Origin: Asaia platycodi JCM 25414
Lineage (GTDB): Bacteria; Pseudomonadota; Alphaproteobacteria; Acetobacterales; Acetobacteraceae
Assembly (NCBI RefSeq): GCF_000614545.1
Contig: NZ_BAKW01000005.1
Coordinates: 1 to 64,000, forward strand
DNA: 64,000 bases
Direction: 5' to 3'
Shown: one piece after another, positions 8,430 to 17,392 of the stretch
Layout of the letters: each line of letters starts with the position of its first letter
Numbering within the stretch: position 1 is the stretch's first letter
The notes under the pieces: generated by a model
Told to the model about the DNA's origin: nothing
What the model saw: the letters and a program-made list of their open reading frames with translations, nothing else
Databases searched by the model: none
Translations under genes and position numbers: made by a program

Positions 8430-8541
8430 TCATTCAGAGGCTTTGCGCCACGGGCGCTGCGCGCCGCCAAGATCGGTTCTGTGTGGCGCATAACGACGTC
8501 AGCGATTGACGACTATCTCGATCAGGAGGCCAGCAGGCCGT
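8430..8541 (+). pseudogene. Excisionase-like HTH remnant upstream of integrase
   Basis: One frame reads PRALRAAKIGSVWRITTSAI then DDYLDQEAS, which resembles the C-terminal half of MerR-type/HTH_17 excisionase domains (the wing and final helix). No convincing start or first helix is present in the same frame. Such genes often precede the integrase. I regard this as a fragment or a frameshifted gene. Confidence 0.4.
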
Positions 8542-8542
8542 C

Positions 8543-9538
8543 GTGCCCAGCAATCTCTACCAAGCCGCAAACGGCACCTATTACGCTCGGATCCAGATCA
8601 GGGGGCGCGACATCCGCCGATCGCTACGCACGACTGATCGGCGTACAGCCCGGCAGCGACTCAAAGAGCTGCTCGAAAAGGCGGAAGACCAGCGCGCCGG
8701 CATAAAGCCCCCTGAGGTCAGGAACTGGGAAGACGCCGTGGTGCGGTGGGAGGAGCTGCAATTTGCCGATCTGCGCCCCAGCACCCAGACGCGATACCGC
8801 ACGAGCCTGCGGCAGCTCCACCCCTATTTCGCGGGGCGGGATATCAGCCTGATTACCTCCCGCGATGTGCATGAGTTTGTGGCGGCCAGACGACGCACCA
8901 AGACCTCTGGCGCCACCATACGCCGCGACCTGATGGTAATGGGCCGCATCATGCGTGTGGCGCGTCGCGCCGGCTGGATTACCGCCAACCCGGTGCCGGA
9001 CGAGATGGAGGAGATCAAGGAGCGCCGCGAACCCATCAGGTCCGTGGCCTTGCGCGACCTCGCACGCCTGACGCGTCGCGCCCCACCCGGCATGCGCGAC
9101 ATGATCCGCTTTCTGGCCCGGACCGGCTGCCGGCAGGAAGAGGCCGCCTCGCTCTCATGGGAGCAGCTGGGCCTCAACGCCCCCTGCCCCACCGTGACCT
9201 TTGCCAGAACGAAGACGAGATCGCCCCGCGTGGTCAGACTCTCGCCCAGGCAGGCCAGAGAGCTGCAACGCAGCCGCCCGGAAAACGCGAGCAGCTACGT
9301 GTTCCGCAACCCGTCAGGACAGCGCTACACCAACGTCCCGGGCCGCTTCCGCGTGCTTCTGGCCAGCGTCATACCGGACAAAGCCCGCCACTTCCGCTGC
9401 CACGACCTGAGACACACCTACGCCATCCGCGCCCTGCAACAAGGCGCCTCGATCTATGATGTGTCCCAACAACTCGGCCACAGCTCGGTCAAGACGACGG
9501 AGATCTATGCCGCCTGGTTGTCGCATCGGATAGGATAA
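8543..9538 (+). CDS. Tyrosine recombinase / phage-type integrase
   Basis: A 331-residue site-specific recombinase. The N-terminal arm-binding part (about 1-55) is followed by a SAM-like core-binding domain (about 60-150) and a catalytic domain. Visible catalytic residues: Arg in TGCRQEEAASL (about 197), HDLRH (His-x-x-Arg, about 286-290), Gly-His in LGHSS (about 313), and the nucleophile Tyr in TEIYAAW (about 322). The start is GTG. It is the only recombinase in the island and so the likely agent of insertion at tRNA-Thr, although it is 8 kb from either repeat. Confidence 0.88.
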   Translation: MPSNLYQAANGTYYARIQIRGRDIRRSLRTTDRRTARQRLKELLEKAEDQRAGIKPPEVRNWEDAVVRWEELQFADLRPSTQTRYRTSLRQLHPYFAGRDISLITSRDVHEFVAARRRTKTSGATIRRDLMVMGRIMRVARRAGWITANPVPDEMEEIKERREPIRSVALRDLARLTRRAPPGMRDMIRFLARTGCRQEEAASLSWEQLGLNAPCPTVTFARTKTRSPRVVRLSPRQARELQRSRPENASSYVFRNPSGQRYTNVPGRFRVLLASVIPDKARHFRCHDLRHTYAIRALQQGASIYDVSQQLGHSSVKTTEIYAAWLSHRIG

Positions 9539-9752
9539 GAAGAAATCATTACCTGCCGGACACACCTCTATAAACAAGCCTGACAGACTAGCCGCATGAG
9601 CCCTGGAAGGTTAGCATCAGGACATAGTGTTCTATGTCCTGGTCTTCTTGATGAATGGCTCTGTTGGATACGCCCCTTTAGTGCTCAGCCCTCAAGGCTG
9701 AAATCCGACAGGCCTCAGGAAGCCAGAAAACCGTGTATTCAGGGCTCCTTGT

Positions 9753-11594
9753 ATGAACCACCAGGCTTTATCTTCTTTCATCTGGTCCGTCGCGGATCTG
9801 CTGCGTGGGGATTACAAACAGTCGGAATACGGGCGGGTCATTCTCCCCTTTACGGTGCTCCGCCGTCTGGACTGTGTGCTTGAAGCGACCAAACCGGCGG
9901 TTCTGGCGGAGTACGAAACAAGGACGAAAGCGGGCCTCTCTGATCCCTCGCATTTCCTGCTCAGGAAGGCCGGACAGTCATTTTACAATACCTCGCCGCT
10001 CGATCTGGAGACGCTGCTGGGCGATCAGGATCATATCCGCCAGAATCTCTATGCTTACGTGCAGGCTTTCTCCCCCGCAGCGCGCGACATTTTCGAGCGC
10101 TTTGACTTCTATGCCCAGATCGAACGCCTGGCGAAGGCAGATCTGCTTTATCTGGTGACCGAGAAATTTGCCAAGATCGATCTGCATCCTGATAGGGTCG
10201 ATAATGGCCAGATGGGGCTGGTTTTTGAGGAGCTGATCCGCAAATTTGCGGAAATCTCCAATGAGACTGCCGGTGAGCACTTTACCCCACGTGAGGTCAT
10301 TCGCCTCATGGTCAATCTGATCTTCATTGAAGATGACGATGTGCTGACCTCAGGCAAGGCCGTTGTCCGTGCCATTTATGACCCAACTGCGGGTACCGGC
10401 GGCATGCTTTCCGAAGCCGGGGAGTTCCTGCACGAGCACAACCCCTCAGCCCGCCTCACGATGTTCGGTCAGGAACTCAATGACGAGTCCTATGCCATCT
10501 GCAAGGCAGACATGCTCATCAAGGGGCAGAACGTCGCCAATATCATTGCCGGCAACACCCTGTCGGATGACGGGCATGGCGGGGAAAAATTCGACTACAT
10601 GCTCTCCAACCCGCCTTTTGGTGTGGAGTGGAAAAAGGTCGAGAAAACCATCCGCAAGGAGCATCTGGACAAGGGGTTCGATGGGCGCTTCGGCCCCGGC
10701 CTGCCGCGCGTGTCTGACGGGTCGATGCTGTTTCTCATGCATCTGCTCAGCAAGATGCGTCCGGCTCAGGATGGCGGCAGCCGCTTCGGCATTGTCCTGA
10801 ACGGCTCGCCCTTGTTTACGGGCGGGGCGGGTTCGGGCGAGTCAGAAATCCGACGCTATGTGCTGGAGAATGATCTGGTCGAGGCCATTATCGGTCTGCC
10901 GACGGATATGTTTTATAATACCGGCATTGCCACCTATGTGTGGGTGCTCTCCAACAAGAAGCCCGCACAGCGCAAGGGGCGTATTCAGCTCATCGACGCA
11001 TCGAGCTTCTGGCAGAAAATGCGCAAAAGCCTTGGCAGCAAGCGCAAACAGATGAGCGACGAGCAGATTGCAACCGTCACGACCCTGTTCGGCGCCTTTG
11101 TGGAGGCCCAGCAGGCCACGGTGCTGGATGCAGAGGGCAAGGAACTCAGCCGTGCCATTCTGCGTGAGGGCGAGCCTGCCCCCGAAGCGCCGGCAGGCGG
11201 CAAGGTGAAGCTGGCCCCGATTTCACGCATCTTCCGCAATGAGGATTTCGGCTTCACAACGCTCACGGTTGAGCGCCCGCTCCGTGACGAAAAGGGCAAG
11301 ATCGTGCTTGGCCTTAAAGGCAAGCAAAAGGGCAAGAAACAGCCCGACAGCACGCTACGCGACACAGAAAACGTCCCGCTTTCGGAGGATATTGGCGCCT
11401 ATTTCGCCCGAGAAGTCCTGCCCCATGCGCCGGACGCCTGGATTGACGAGACCAAGAGCAAGATCGGCTATGAGATTCCGTTCAACCGCCATTTTTATGT
11501 CTTCGAGCCACCGCGCGACCTGCATGAGATCGATGCGGATCTGAAAGCTGTCTCTGCCAGAATTATGGCAATGCTTGGGGAGCTGGCAGAATGA
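9753..11594 (+). CDS. hsdM: Type I restriction-modification DNA methyltransferase subunit (HsdM)
   Basis: A 613-residue N6-adenine methyltransferase of the HsdM family. The N-terminal helical domain (residues 1-150, [21 protein letters not shown]) is followed by the catalytic domain with the SAM motif DPTAGTGG (about 209) and the NPPFG catalytic motif (about 286). The C-terminal ~150 residues are longer than in EcoKI-type HsdM. It works with HsdS to protect the host's recognition sites. The gene overlaps hsdS by ATGA, so translation is coupled. No frameshift or missing motif. Confidence 0.93.
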   Translation: MNHQALSSFIWSVADLLRGDYKQSEYGRVILPFTVLRRLDCVLEATKPAVLAEYETRTKAGLSDPSHFLLRKAGQSFYNTSPLDLETLLGDQDHIRQNLYAYVQAFSPAARDIFERFDFYAQIERLAKADLLYLVTEKFAKIDLHPDRVDNGQMGLVFEELIRKFAEISNETAGEHFTPREVIRLMVNLIFIEDDDVLTSGKAVVRAIYDPTAGTGGMLSEAGEFLHEHNPSARLTMFGQELNDESYAICKADMLIKGQNVANIIAGNTLSDDGHGGEKFDYMLSNPPFGVEWKKVEKTIRKEHLDKGFDGRFGPGLPRVSDGSMLFLMHLLSKMRPAQDGGSRFGIVLNGSPLFTGGAGSGESEIRRYVLENDLVEAIIGLPTDMFYNTGIATYVWVLSNKKPAQRKGRIQLIDASSFWQKMRKSLGSKRKQMSDEQIATVTTLFGAFVEAQQATVLDAEGKELSRAILREGEPAPEAPAGGKVKLAPISRIFRNEDFGFTTLTVERPLRDEKGKIVLGLKGKQKGKKQPDSTLRDTENVPLSEDIGAYFAREVLPHAPDAWIDETKSKIGYEIPFNRHFYVFEPPRDLHEIDADLKAVSARIMAMLGELAE

Positions 11595-12874
11595 GTTTGC
11601 TTGCTTATCCTGAGTATAAAGAGAGTGGCGTTGAGTGGCTTGGGGAGGTGCCCAAACACTGGGGCTTAATACGTTTACGCTTTGTCGGAGCATTCAATCC
11701 TTCAAAATCAGAGTTAAATTACCTCGACGATGAAGAACACATTTCATTCCTGCCGATGGAATCGATCGGTGACGATGGGTCACTAGATTTACAAATTACA
11801 CGTCCACTTTCAGAAGTTCGAAATGGCTATACCTACTTCAGAAACGGAGATGTTACTGTTGCGAAGATTACGCCGTGCTTCGAAAATGGCAAAGGTGCGC
11901 TTATGCGTAACCTTATAAACGGCGTTGGTTTTGGTACAACCGAACTCATTGTAATCCGACCTCAGCGTGATCGGACCATAGGTAGCTATCTAAATTGGCT
12001 GTTTCGCTCGCCGATATTTCGCAGGCTAGGTGAAGCAAGCATGTATGGTGCAGGTGGGCAGAAGCGCGTTCCAGATGATTTTATCAGGAACTTGCATTGG
12101 GCGCTTCCTCCAATCAACGAACAAGCCGCCATTGCAGCATTTCTCGACCGTGAGACCGGAAAGATTGATGCGCTGATTGCAGAGCAGGAAAAGCTTCTCG
12201 ACTTGCTTGCCGAAAAGCGTCAGGCCACCATTTCCCACGCCGTCACCCGCGGCCTCAACCCCAACGCCCCCATGAAAGACTCCGGCATCGCATGGCTCGG
12301 CGAAGTGCCGGAACATTGGGCGTCAAAGCCTATAAAGCGCGTCATTACTTTTCAGCGCGGCCATGATCTCCCTTTGGAAGAAAGAATTGACGGACCTTTC
12401 CCTATTGTTTCTTCTGCTGGAATATCTGGAAAACATAACATACCAATTACTGAAGGAGCGACCATCGTTACAGGAAGATACGGAACAATAGGGGAGTTTC
12501 ATTTAATATCAGATCCGTGCTGGCCCCTTAATACTTCATTATATTCAATATGCATGCACGGAAATTGTCCAAAATATCTATTTTATATGCTCGAATCTAT
12601 CAAACAACTATTCGTTCTCCACTCTTTGAAAACGGCAGTACCAGGAGTTGATAGAAATGACATTCATCCACTGGGTATTTACATTCCAAAAATTCATGAA
12701 CAAGAAGCAATTGTCTTCCATCTTGATTACGTAATACGCAAAATAATTATACTCCGCGAGAATGTAATACAGGCGATTATTTGCCTTAAAGAACGCCGCA
12801 GCGCCCTCATCGCCGCCGCCGTCACCGGCAAGATCGATGTCCGCGGTGCGATATCTAAGGACAATGCGGCATGA
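11591..12874 (+). CDS. hsdS: Type I restriction-modification specificity subunit (HsdS)
   Basis: A 427-residue two-repeat specificity protein. Each half begins with the same phrase ([13 protein letters not shown] near residue 12, [13 protein letters not shown] near 234), followed by a target recognition domain and a conserved helical spacer ([37 protein letters not shown]). The second recognition domain (about 12330-12780) is much more AT-rich than the first, as expected from domain swapping between HsdS genes. The recognised bipartite site cannot be predicted here. It overlaps hsdM at the start and the next gene at the end. Confidence 0.92.
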   Translation: MSLLAYPEYKESGVEWLGEVPKHWGLIRLRFVGAFNPSKSELNYLDDEEHISFLPMESIGDDGSLDLQITRPLSEVRNGYTYFRNGDVTVAKITPCFENGKGALMRNLINGVGFGTTELIVIRPQRDRTIGSYLNWLFRSPIFRRLGEASMYGAGGQKRVPDDFIRNLHWALPPINEQAAIAAFLDRETGKIDALIAEQEKLLDLLAEKRQATISHAVTRGLNPNAPMKDSGIAWLGEVPEHWASKPIKRVITFQRGHDLPLEERIDGPFPIVSSAGISGKHNIPITEGATIVTGRYGTIGEFHLISDPCWPLNTSLYSICMHGNCPKYLFYMLESIKQLFVLHSLKTAVPGVDRNDIHPLGIYIPKIHEQEAIVFHLDYVIRKIIILRENVIQAIICLKERRSALIAAAVTGKIDVRGAISKDNAA

Positions 12875-13806
12875 CCGATATCCAGCTTTTCCGACTCTCA
12901 AACGGCGTCGCAACCGAGCTCTCAAGTCAGACCGCCAAGCTGGAACGCGATCTGCAAATACTAATTGAAGCCAATATGGCGACCTGTCTGGGTGTGCGCT
13001 TTTTGGCCCGTGAACACCCAACCGGCAAGACGCATCGAGGGCGCATCGACTCACTCGGTCTGGATGAAAACGGTTGTCCGGTCATTATTGAATACAAACG
13101 CCATAGCACCGAGAACGTCATCAACCAGGGTCTCTTCTATCTGGATTGGCTAATGGACCATCAAGCCGAATTCCGGTGGCTGGTGATGGAAAAACTCGGC
13201 AAGGAGGCAGCAGGGCAGATCGAATGGACAGGGACGCGCCTGCTCTGCATTGCAGCCGATTTCACACGCTACGACGAGCACGCCGTGCAGCAGATCCCAC
13301 GCAATATCGAATTGCTGCGCTACAAGCTTTTCAGCAATGATCTGCTACTGCTGGAACTGGTGAATGCCCAGAGCGTGCCGGATGCCACGTCAGTCAAAAC
13401 CATAGCACCTGAAAACGGGCCTGCGGTCCCTCAGCCCAAAGTTGCCACGGGTAAAGACAAGTCAGTCGAAGAATGGCTTTCCGCGGGATCGACAGAGTTC
13501 AGAGAACTTTATGACCAGATTGTTAGCTATTTGAACAGCTTGGGCGATGATGTCCAAGAGAAGCGGCTTAAACTCTATACAGCGTTCAGACGCTTGAAAA
13601 ACTTCGCCTGTATCGTAGTTTACGCCAACCGCTTCCTCGTCATGTTGAAGATCGACCCCGCAACCGTCACGCTTGAAGAGGGCTTCAGCCGCGACGTAAC
13701 TCATATAGGTCATTGGGGCTCTGGCGATCTTGAAGTGACAATCCGAACGCTTGATGATCTGGAGCGGGCCAAACCACTTTTTGAACGTAGCTATAGCGAA
13801 AGCTGA
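12871..13806 (+). CDS. DUF91/PD-(D/E)xK nuclease with C-terminal DUF5655 domain
   Basis: A 311-residue protein between hsdS and hsdR, starting at an ATG that overlaps the hsdS stop (ATGA). Residues 30-110 carry a PD-(D/E)xK-like pattern: Glu33, Asp60 in GRIDSLGLD, and Glu74-Tyr-Lys76 in VIIEYKRH, followed by a helix with Gln (NQGLFYLDWL). Residues about 195-305 match the DUF5655 type (YTAFRRLKNFACIVVYANRF, HIGHWGSGDLEVTI). I infer a nuclease or DNA-end binding accessory of the restriction system. The coupling supports a shared role, but no activity can be proven. Confidence 0.72.
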   Translation: MTDIQLFRLSNGVATELSSQTAKLERDLQILIEANMATCLGVRFLAREHPTGKTHRGRIDSLGLDENGCPVIIEYKRHSTENVINQGLFYLDWLMDHQAEFRWLVMEKLGKEAAGQIEWTGTRLLCIAADFTRYDEHAVQQIPRNIELLRYKLFSNDLLLLELVNAQSVPDATSVKTIAPENGPAVPQPKVATGKDKSVEEWLSAGSTEFRELYDQIVSYLNSLGDDVQEKRLKLYTAFRRLKNFACIVVYANRFLVMLKIDPATVTLEEGFSRDVTHIGHWGSGDLEVTIRTLDDLERAKPLFERSYSES

Positions 13807-13851
13807 ACACTTCAGGTCATTCCGGCATAAAGTGAACGAACAGGGCCCTTG

Positions 13852-16800
13852 ATGAGCACGCTGCACCAGGAACATCACTTCGAGACCGAAATCTGCCAGA
13901 GCCTGGCTAGCCAGGGCTGGTTGTATGCCCAAGGCGATGCGGCGCTCTATGACCGGACCAATGCCCTGTTCATGCCCGATCTGTTGGCCTGGATTGAAGA
14001 GACCCAGTCGGAGAGCTGGCAACGGTTGACCAAGACGCATGGCGCCCTGCTGGACGAGCGCCTTGCCGAGCGCGTGCGCAAGAACCTGAATGAGCGTGGC
14101 ACGCTCGATGTGCTGCGCCGTGGTGTCGAGATGCTGGGCCTCAAAGAGCCTCTGATGCTGGTGCAGTTCAGACCCGCCCTGGCCATCAATCCAGTCATTC
14201 AGAAGCACTATGAGGCCAATCGGCTGCGCGTGGTTCGGCAGGTGCGGCACTCAGTCCACAACCCGCAAGACGCGGTTGATCTGGTGCTGTTCGTCAATGG
14301 CGTGCCGGTTTCGACTGCCGAACTGAAATCCGACTTCACTCAGGGCGTCTCAGATGCGGTTGACCAGTATCGCTTTGATCGCGATCCACACCCCAAGGGC
14401 AAGCAGAGCGAGCCTCTACTGAACTTTCCGGGCGGCGCGCTCGTGCATTTTGCCGTCAGCCAGACAGAGATCATGATGACAACCCGCCTGGCCGGGCCCT
14501 CGACCTATTTCCTGCCCTTCAATCGCGGCAATCATGGCGGGGCGGGCAATGCGCCCAACCCTGAAGGTTTCGCAACGTCCTATCTGTGGGAAGAGGTCTG
14601 GGCGCGCGAAAGCTGGCTCGACATTCTGCATCGCTATCTCATCGGCAAGCGTGATGAGAAAAAGCAGCTCAAGAGCGTCATTTTTCCGCGGTATCATCAG
14701 CTCGATGCTACCCGCAAGCTCGTGGCCGATGTACTGCAGAAAGGCGCTGGAGAGCGCTACCTGATCCAACACTCGGCAGGGTCAGGCAAGACCAACTCTA
14801 TTGCCTGGACAGCGCATTTCCTGGCGGATCTGCATGATGCAAATCACAAGAAGATTTTCGATACCGTGCTTGTCGTCTCGGACCGCACGGTACTGGATAC
14901 CCAGCTTCAAGAAGCCATTTTCGATTTTGAGCGTACGCATGGCGTGGTTGAAAGCATCTCGAATGAGCATGGCAGCAAAAGCGCCCAGCTCAGCCAGGCG
15001 CTCAAGAATGGCAAGAAGATCATTATCTGCACCATCCAGACCTTCCCGTTTGCCTTGCAGGCCGTGCAGGAACTGGCTGCTACAGAAGGCAAGCGTTTTG
15101 CGGTGATTGCGGATGAGGCCCATAGCTCGCAAACCGGTGAAGCCGCCTCCAAGCTCAAACAGCTGCTCTCAGCAGAGGAATGGGCCGAATATCAGGATGG
15201 AGGTGAAATCGATACTGAGGCCCTGCTAGCCGCGCAGATGAAATCTCGCACGGATTCGAGCGGTCTGACCTATATCGCCTTTACAGCGACACCCAAGCAG
15301 AAGACGCTCGAACTGTTTGGCCGTCCTGGCACAGATGGCAAGCCGCTACCTTTCCATGTGTATTCTATGCGTCAGGCCATTGAGGAACGTTTCATTCTCG
15401 ATGTCCTGAAGAATTACACAACTTATAAAATGGCCTTCAAGCTTGCGCATGACGGGCAAGAATTTGACGAGGCACAGGTCGAGCGCAGTGCAGCGATAAA
15501 GGGCATCATGCAATGGGTACGCCTACATCCCTATAATATTGCGCAGAAGGTCCAAATCGTTGTTGAGCATTATCGAGAGAATGTTCAACCTCTGCTGAAT
15601 GGCAAAGCAAAAGCAATGGTTGTTGTTGCTAGCCGGAAAGAAGCCGTGCGCTGGCAGAAAGCCATACGAGTCTACATCACGAAGCAGAACTATCCGCTTG
15701 GTGTTCTCGTGGCTTTCTCAGGAGAAGTTGAGGATCTGGAGAGTTATCCGGCGCCCGTAACGGAGACCAGCAAGGATCTCAACCCCGGTCTCAAAGGCCG
15801 CGATATTCGCGACGCCTTCGCTGAGCCGAATTACCATCTTCTGCTGGTTGCCAATAAATTCCAGACAGGGTTCGATCAGCCTCTCCTGTGCGGCATGTAT
15901 GTCGACAAGAAACTTGGTGGCATTCAGGCGGTACAGACCTTGTCTCGCCTCAATCGCGCATACCCGGGCAAGGACACGACTTACATCCTTGATTTCGTGA
16001 ATGATGCCGGCGAAGTCCTGAAGGCATTCAAGACCTATTATGAGACGGCAGAGCTTGAGGCGACGACCGACCCGGAAAAGGTTTTCGATCTGCGCTCCAA
16101 GCTTGACGCCGCAGGCTGCTATGATGATTTCGAAGTCGAGCTGGTCGCGAAGGTCGAATTAGACCCCAAAGGCACGCAGGCACAGCTACAGGCTGCAATA
16201 GCGCCGGTCGCCGATCGACTGTTGAAGCGTTACAAGGCTGCCCAAGCCGACAAGGCCGCCGCTGAGGCACAAAAGGATGAGTCTGCTGCTCAGGCCGCCC
16301 GCGATGCGCTGGAAGCCCTGATTTTGTTCAAGGGTGATATGGGCGCATTCATTCGGCTCTACGCGTTTCTGTCGCAAATATTCGACTACGGAAATACCGA
16401 TATCGAGAAGCGCTTCATGTTTTATAAGCGTCTCATTCCCCTGCTCGAATTTGGTCGCGAGCGCGATCAGGTCGATCTCTCCAAGGTTACTTTGACGCAT
16501 CACAGCCTTCGCAATACGGGCACGCTGCCATTGCACCTCGACCAAGGTGACTCTCAAAAACTTCCTCCCATGAACGCGACCGGTAGCGGTTCTGTGCAGG
16601 AGAAGCAGAAAGCTCTCTTGGAAGAAATCATTCAGACGGTGAATGGCCTTTTTGATGGTGAATTGAGCGAGAACGACCAGCTCGTTTATGTGAATGGAGT
16701 TTTGAAGGGTAAGCTGCTGGAAAATGCCATGCTTGTCGAACAGGCCGCGAGCAACAGCAAAGAGCAGTTTGCGAATTCTCCGGACCTGAACAAAGCCCTC

Positions 16801-16950
16801 ATAGACGCGATTATGGACACGCTGGAGGCCCATCAGATTATGAGCCATCAGGCGCTCAATTCTGCTCGCGTTCGCAGCGGCTTGAAAGAGGTCCTTCTAG
16901 GACCAGCGCAACTCTATGAGGCGCTCAGAGAGCGATCCGCACCCCTTTGA
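13852..16950 (+). CDS. hsdR: Type I restriction enzyme endonuclease/translocase subunit (HsdR)
   Basis: A 1032-residue motor subunit. The N-terminal nuclease domain shows VDLVLFVNGVPVSTAELKSD (Asp, then Glu-x-Lys, about 144-158). The SF2 translocase follows with Walker A SAGSGKTN (about 307), DEAHSSQ (about 420), the FTATPK motif, and the second RecA domain with NKFQTGFDQP and LSRLNRAYPGKD. A C-terminal helical region completes it. It translocates and cleaves unmodified DNA in complex with HsdM2S. The ATG at 13852 was preferred to the TTG just before it. No frameshift is visible in over 3 kb. Confidence 0.93.
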   Translation: MSTLHQEHHFETEICQSLASQGWLYAQGDAALYDRTNALFMPDLLAWIEETQSESWQRLTKTHGALLDERLAERVRKNLNERGTLDVLRRGVEMLGLKEPLMLVQFRPALAINPVIQKHYEANRLRVVRQVRHSVHNPQDAVDLVLFVNGVPVSTAELKSDFTQGVSDAVDQYRFDRDPHPKGKQSEPLLNFPGGALVHFAVSQTEIMMTTRLAGPSTYFLPFNRGNHGGAGNAPNPEGFATSYLWEEVWARESWLDILHRYLIGKRDEKKQLKSVIFPRYHQLDATRKLVADVLQKGAGERYLIQHSAGSGKTNSIAWTAHFLADLHDANHKKIFDTVLVVSDRTVLDTQLQEAIFDFERTHGVVESISNEHGSKSAQLSQALKNGKKIIICTIQTFPFALQAVQELAATEGKRFAVIADEAHSSQTGEAASKLKQLLSAEEWAEYQDGGEIDTEALLAAQMKSRTDSSGLTYIAFTATPKQKTLELFGRPGTDGKPLPFHVYSMRQAIEERFILDVLKNYTTYKMAFKLAHDGQEFDEAQVERSAAIKGIMQWVRLHPYNIAQKVQIVVEHYRENVQPLLNGKAKAMVVVASRKEAVRWQKAIRVYITKQNYPLGVLVAFSGEVEDLESYPAPVTETSKDLNPGLKGRDIRDAFAEPNYHLLLVANKFQTGFDQPLLCGMYVDKKLGGIQAVQTLSRLNRAYPGKDTTYILDFVNDAGEVLKAFKTYYETAELEATTDPEKVFDLRSKLDAAGCYDDFEVELVAKVELDPKGTQAQLQAAIAPVADRLLKRYKAAQADKAAAEAQKDESAAQAARDALEALILFKGDMGAFIRLYAFLSQIFDYGNTDIEKRFMFYKRLIPLLEFGRERDQVDLSKVTLTHHSLRNTGTLPLHLDQGDSQKLPPMNATGSGSVQEKQKALLEEIIQTVNGLFDGELSENDQLVYVNGVLKGKLLENAMLVEQAASNSKEQFANSPDLNKALIDAIMDTLEAHQIMSHQALNSARVRSGLKEVLLGPAQLYEALRERSAPL

Positions 16951-16961
16951 ACGAATAAATA

Positions 16962-16996
16962 AGACCGGTTTGGGCTCAGCACGCGCAGACCGGTCT
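16962..16996. repeat. Inverted repeat after hsdR
   Basis: AGACCGGT (16962-16969) and ACCGGTCT (16989-16996) can pair across a 19-base loop, and the right arm is part of a ten-base palindrome. No T-run follows, so it is a weak terminator candidate for the hsd operon. It could instead be a protein site near the island end. Confidence 0.4.
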
Positions 16997-17075
16997 CTAC
17001 GTCTTTGAGGCTTGCTGTAAAAACGCTCTCAACCCGAATGATAGTTTTTACTCTCGAAAACTGAGCTGATTTATA

Positions 17076-17211
17076 TCCGGCTTTTTATCCGACATGCCAT
17101 GCGCTGTGCTCTATTCGTTCGCGCAATGCGCTTTTCCAGAATGCTTGATTTATAAGGATTTCTGGTGCCGGGTGAGGGATTTGAACCCCCGACCTTCGGT
17201 TTACAAAACCG
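17076..17211. repeat. Right direct repeat spanning tRNA-Thr 3' half (att-like)
   Basis: This copy pairs with 462-602. It begins with TCCGGCTTTTTATCCGAC, runs through about 90 bases lying downstream of the tRNA, and ends inside the anticodon arm. The tRNA part is undamaged here. The repeat extends well past the tRNA, further than a simple integration would need. Confidence 0.75.
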
Positions 17212-17237
17212 CTGCACTACCACTGTGCTAACCCGGC
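17163..17237 (-). tRNA. tRNA-Thr (anticodon UGU)
   Basis: A full cloverleaf is readable on the minus strand: acceptor GCCGGGT pairing with ACCCGGC, discriminator A and encoded CCA, T-arm with GGTTCAAATCC, and anticodon loop TTTGTAA giving UGU. It is the insertion site of the island. The 3' half is shared with the left repeat, so the gene has been restored by the element's own copy. Confidence 0.93.
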
Positions 17238-17353
17238 ATAAGCGTGGATGGGTCGCTTTTCGACGGTAAACAGCAATTCGTCAAGATCTTTCATGCCGAA
17301 CAAGGCACCGATCCCGATTTACGTCCCCCACTCAGCCAGACCGGCCTGCTGAT

Positions 17354-17386
17354 AAAAAAAAGCCCGGCGCGAAAGCCGGGCTTTTT
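17354..17386 (-). terminator. Strong terminator after glnA
   Basis: AGCCCGGC and GCCGGGCT form a perfect 8 bp stem with a 6-base loop, flanked by eight A on one side and five T on the other, so it can act in both directions. It starts 7 bases after the glnA stop. Confidence 0.88.
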
Positions 17387-17392
17387 CTCGGA

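Larger units (their letters stand above)
462..17211. mobile_element. Genomic island integrated at tRNA-Thr, carrying type I restriction-modification
   Basis: Seen: about 140 bp at the left end (462-602) is repeated in the same orientation at the right end (17076-17211), and the repeat contains the 3' half of a tRNA-Thr gene that is complete only on the right. Between the repeats lie a tyrosine integrase, phage-derived fragments, an HNH nuclease, and hsdMSR. Codon use and base composition vary strongly between genes, whereas the sequence right of 17.2 kb is uniform core genome. Known: tyrosine integrases commonly insert at tRNA 3' ends and leave such repeats. Inferred: the island is composite and partly decayed. 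The integrase lies in the middle rather than beside an end, which suggests more than one acquisition. Confidence 0.8.
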
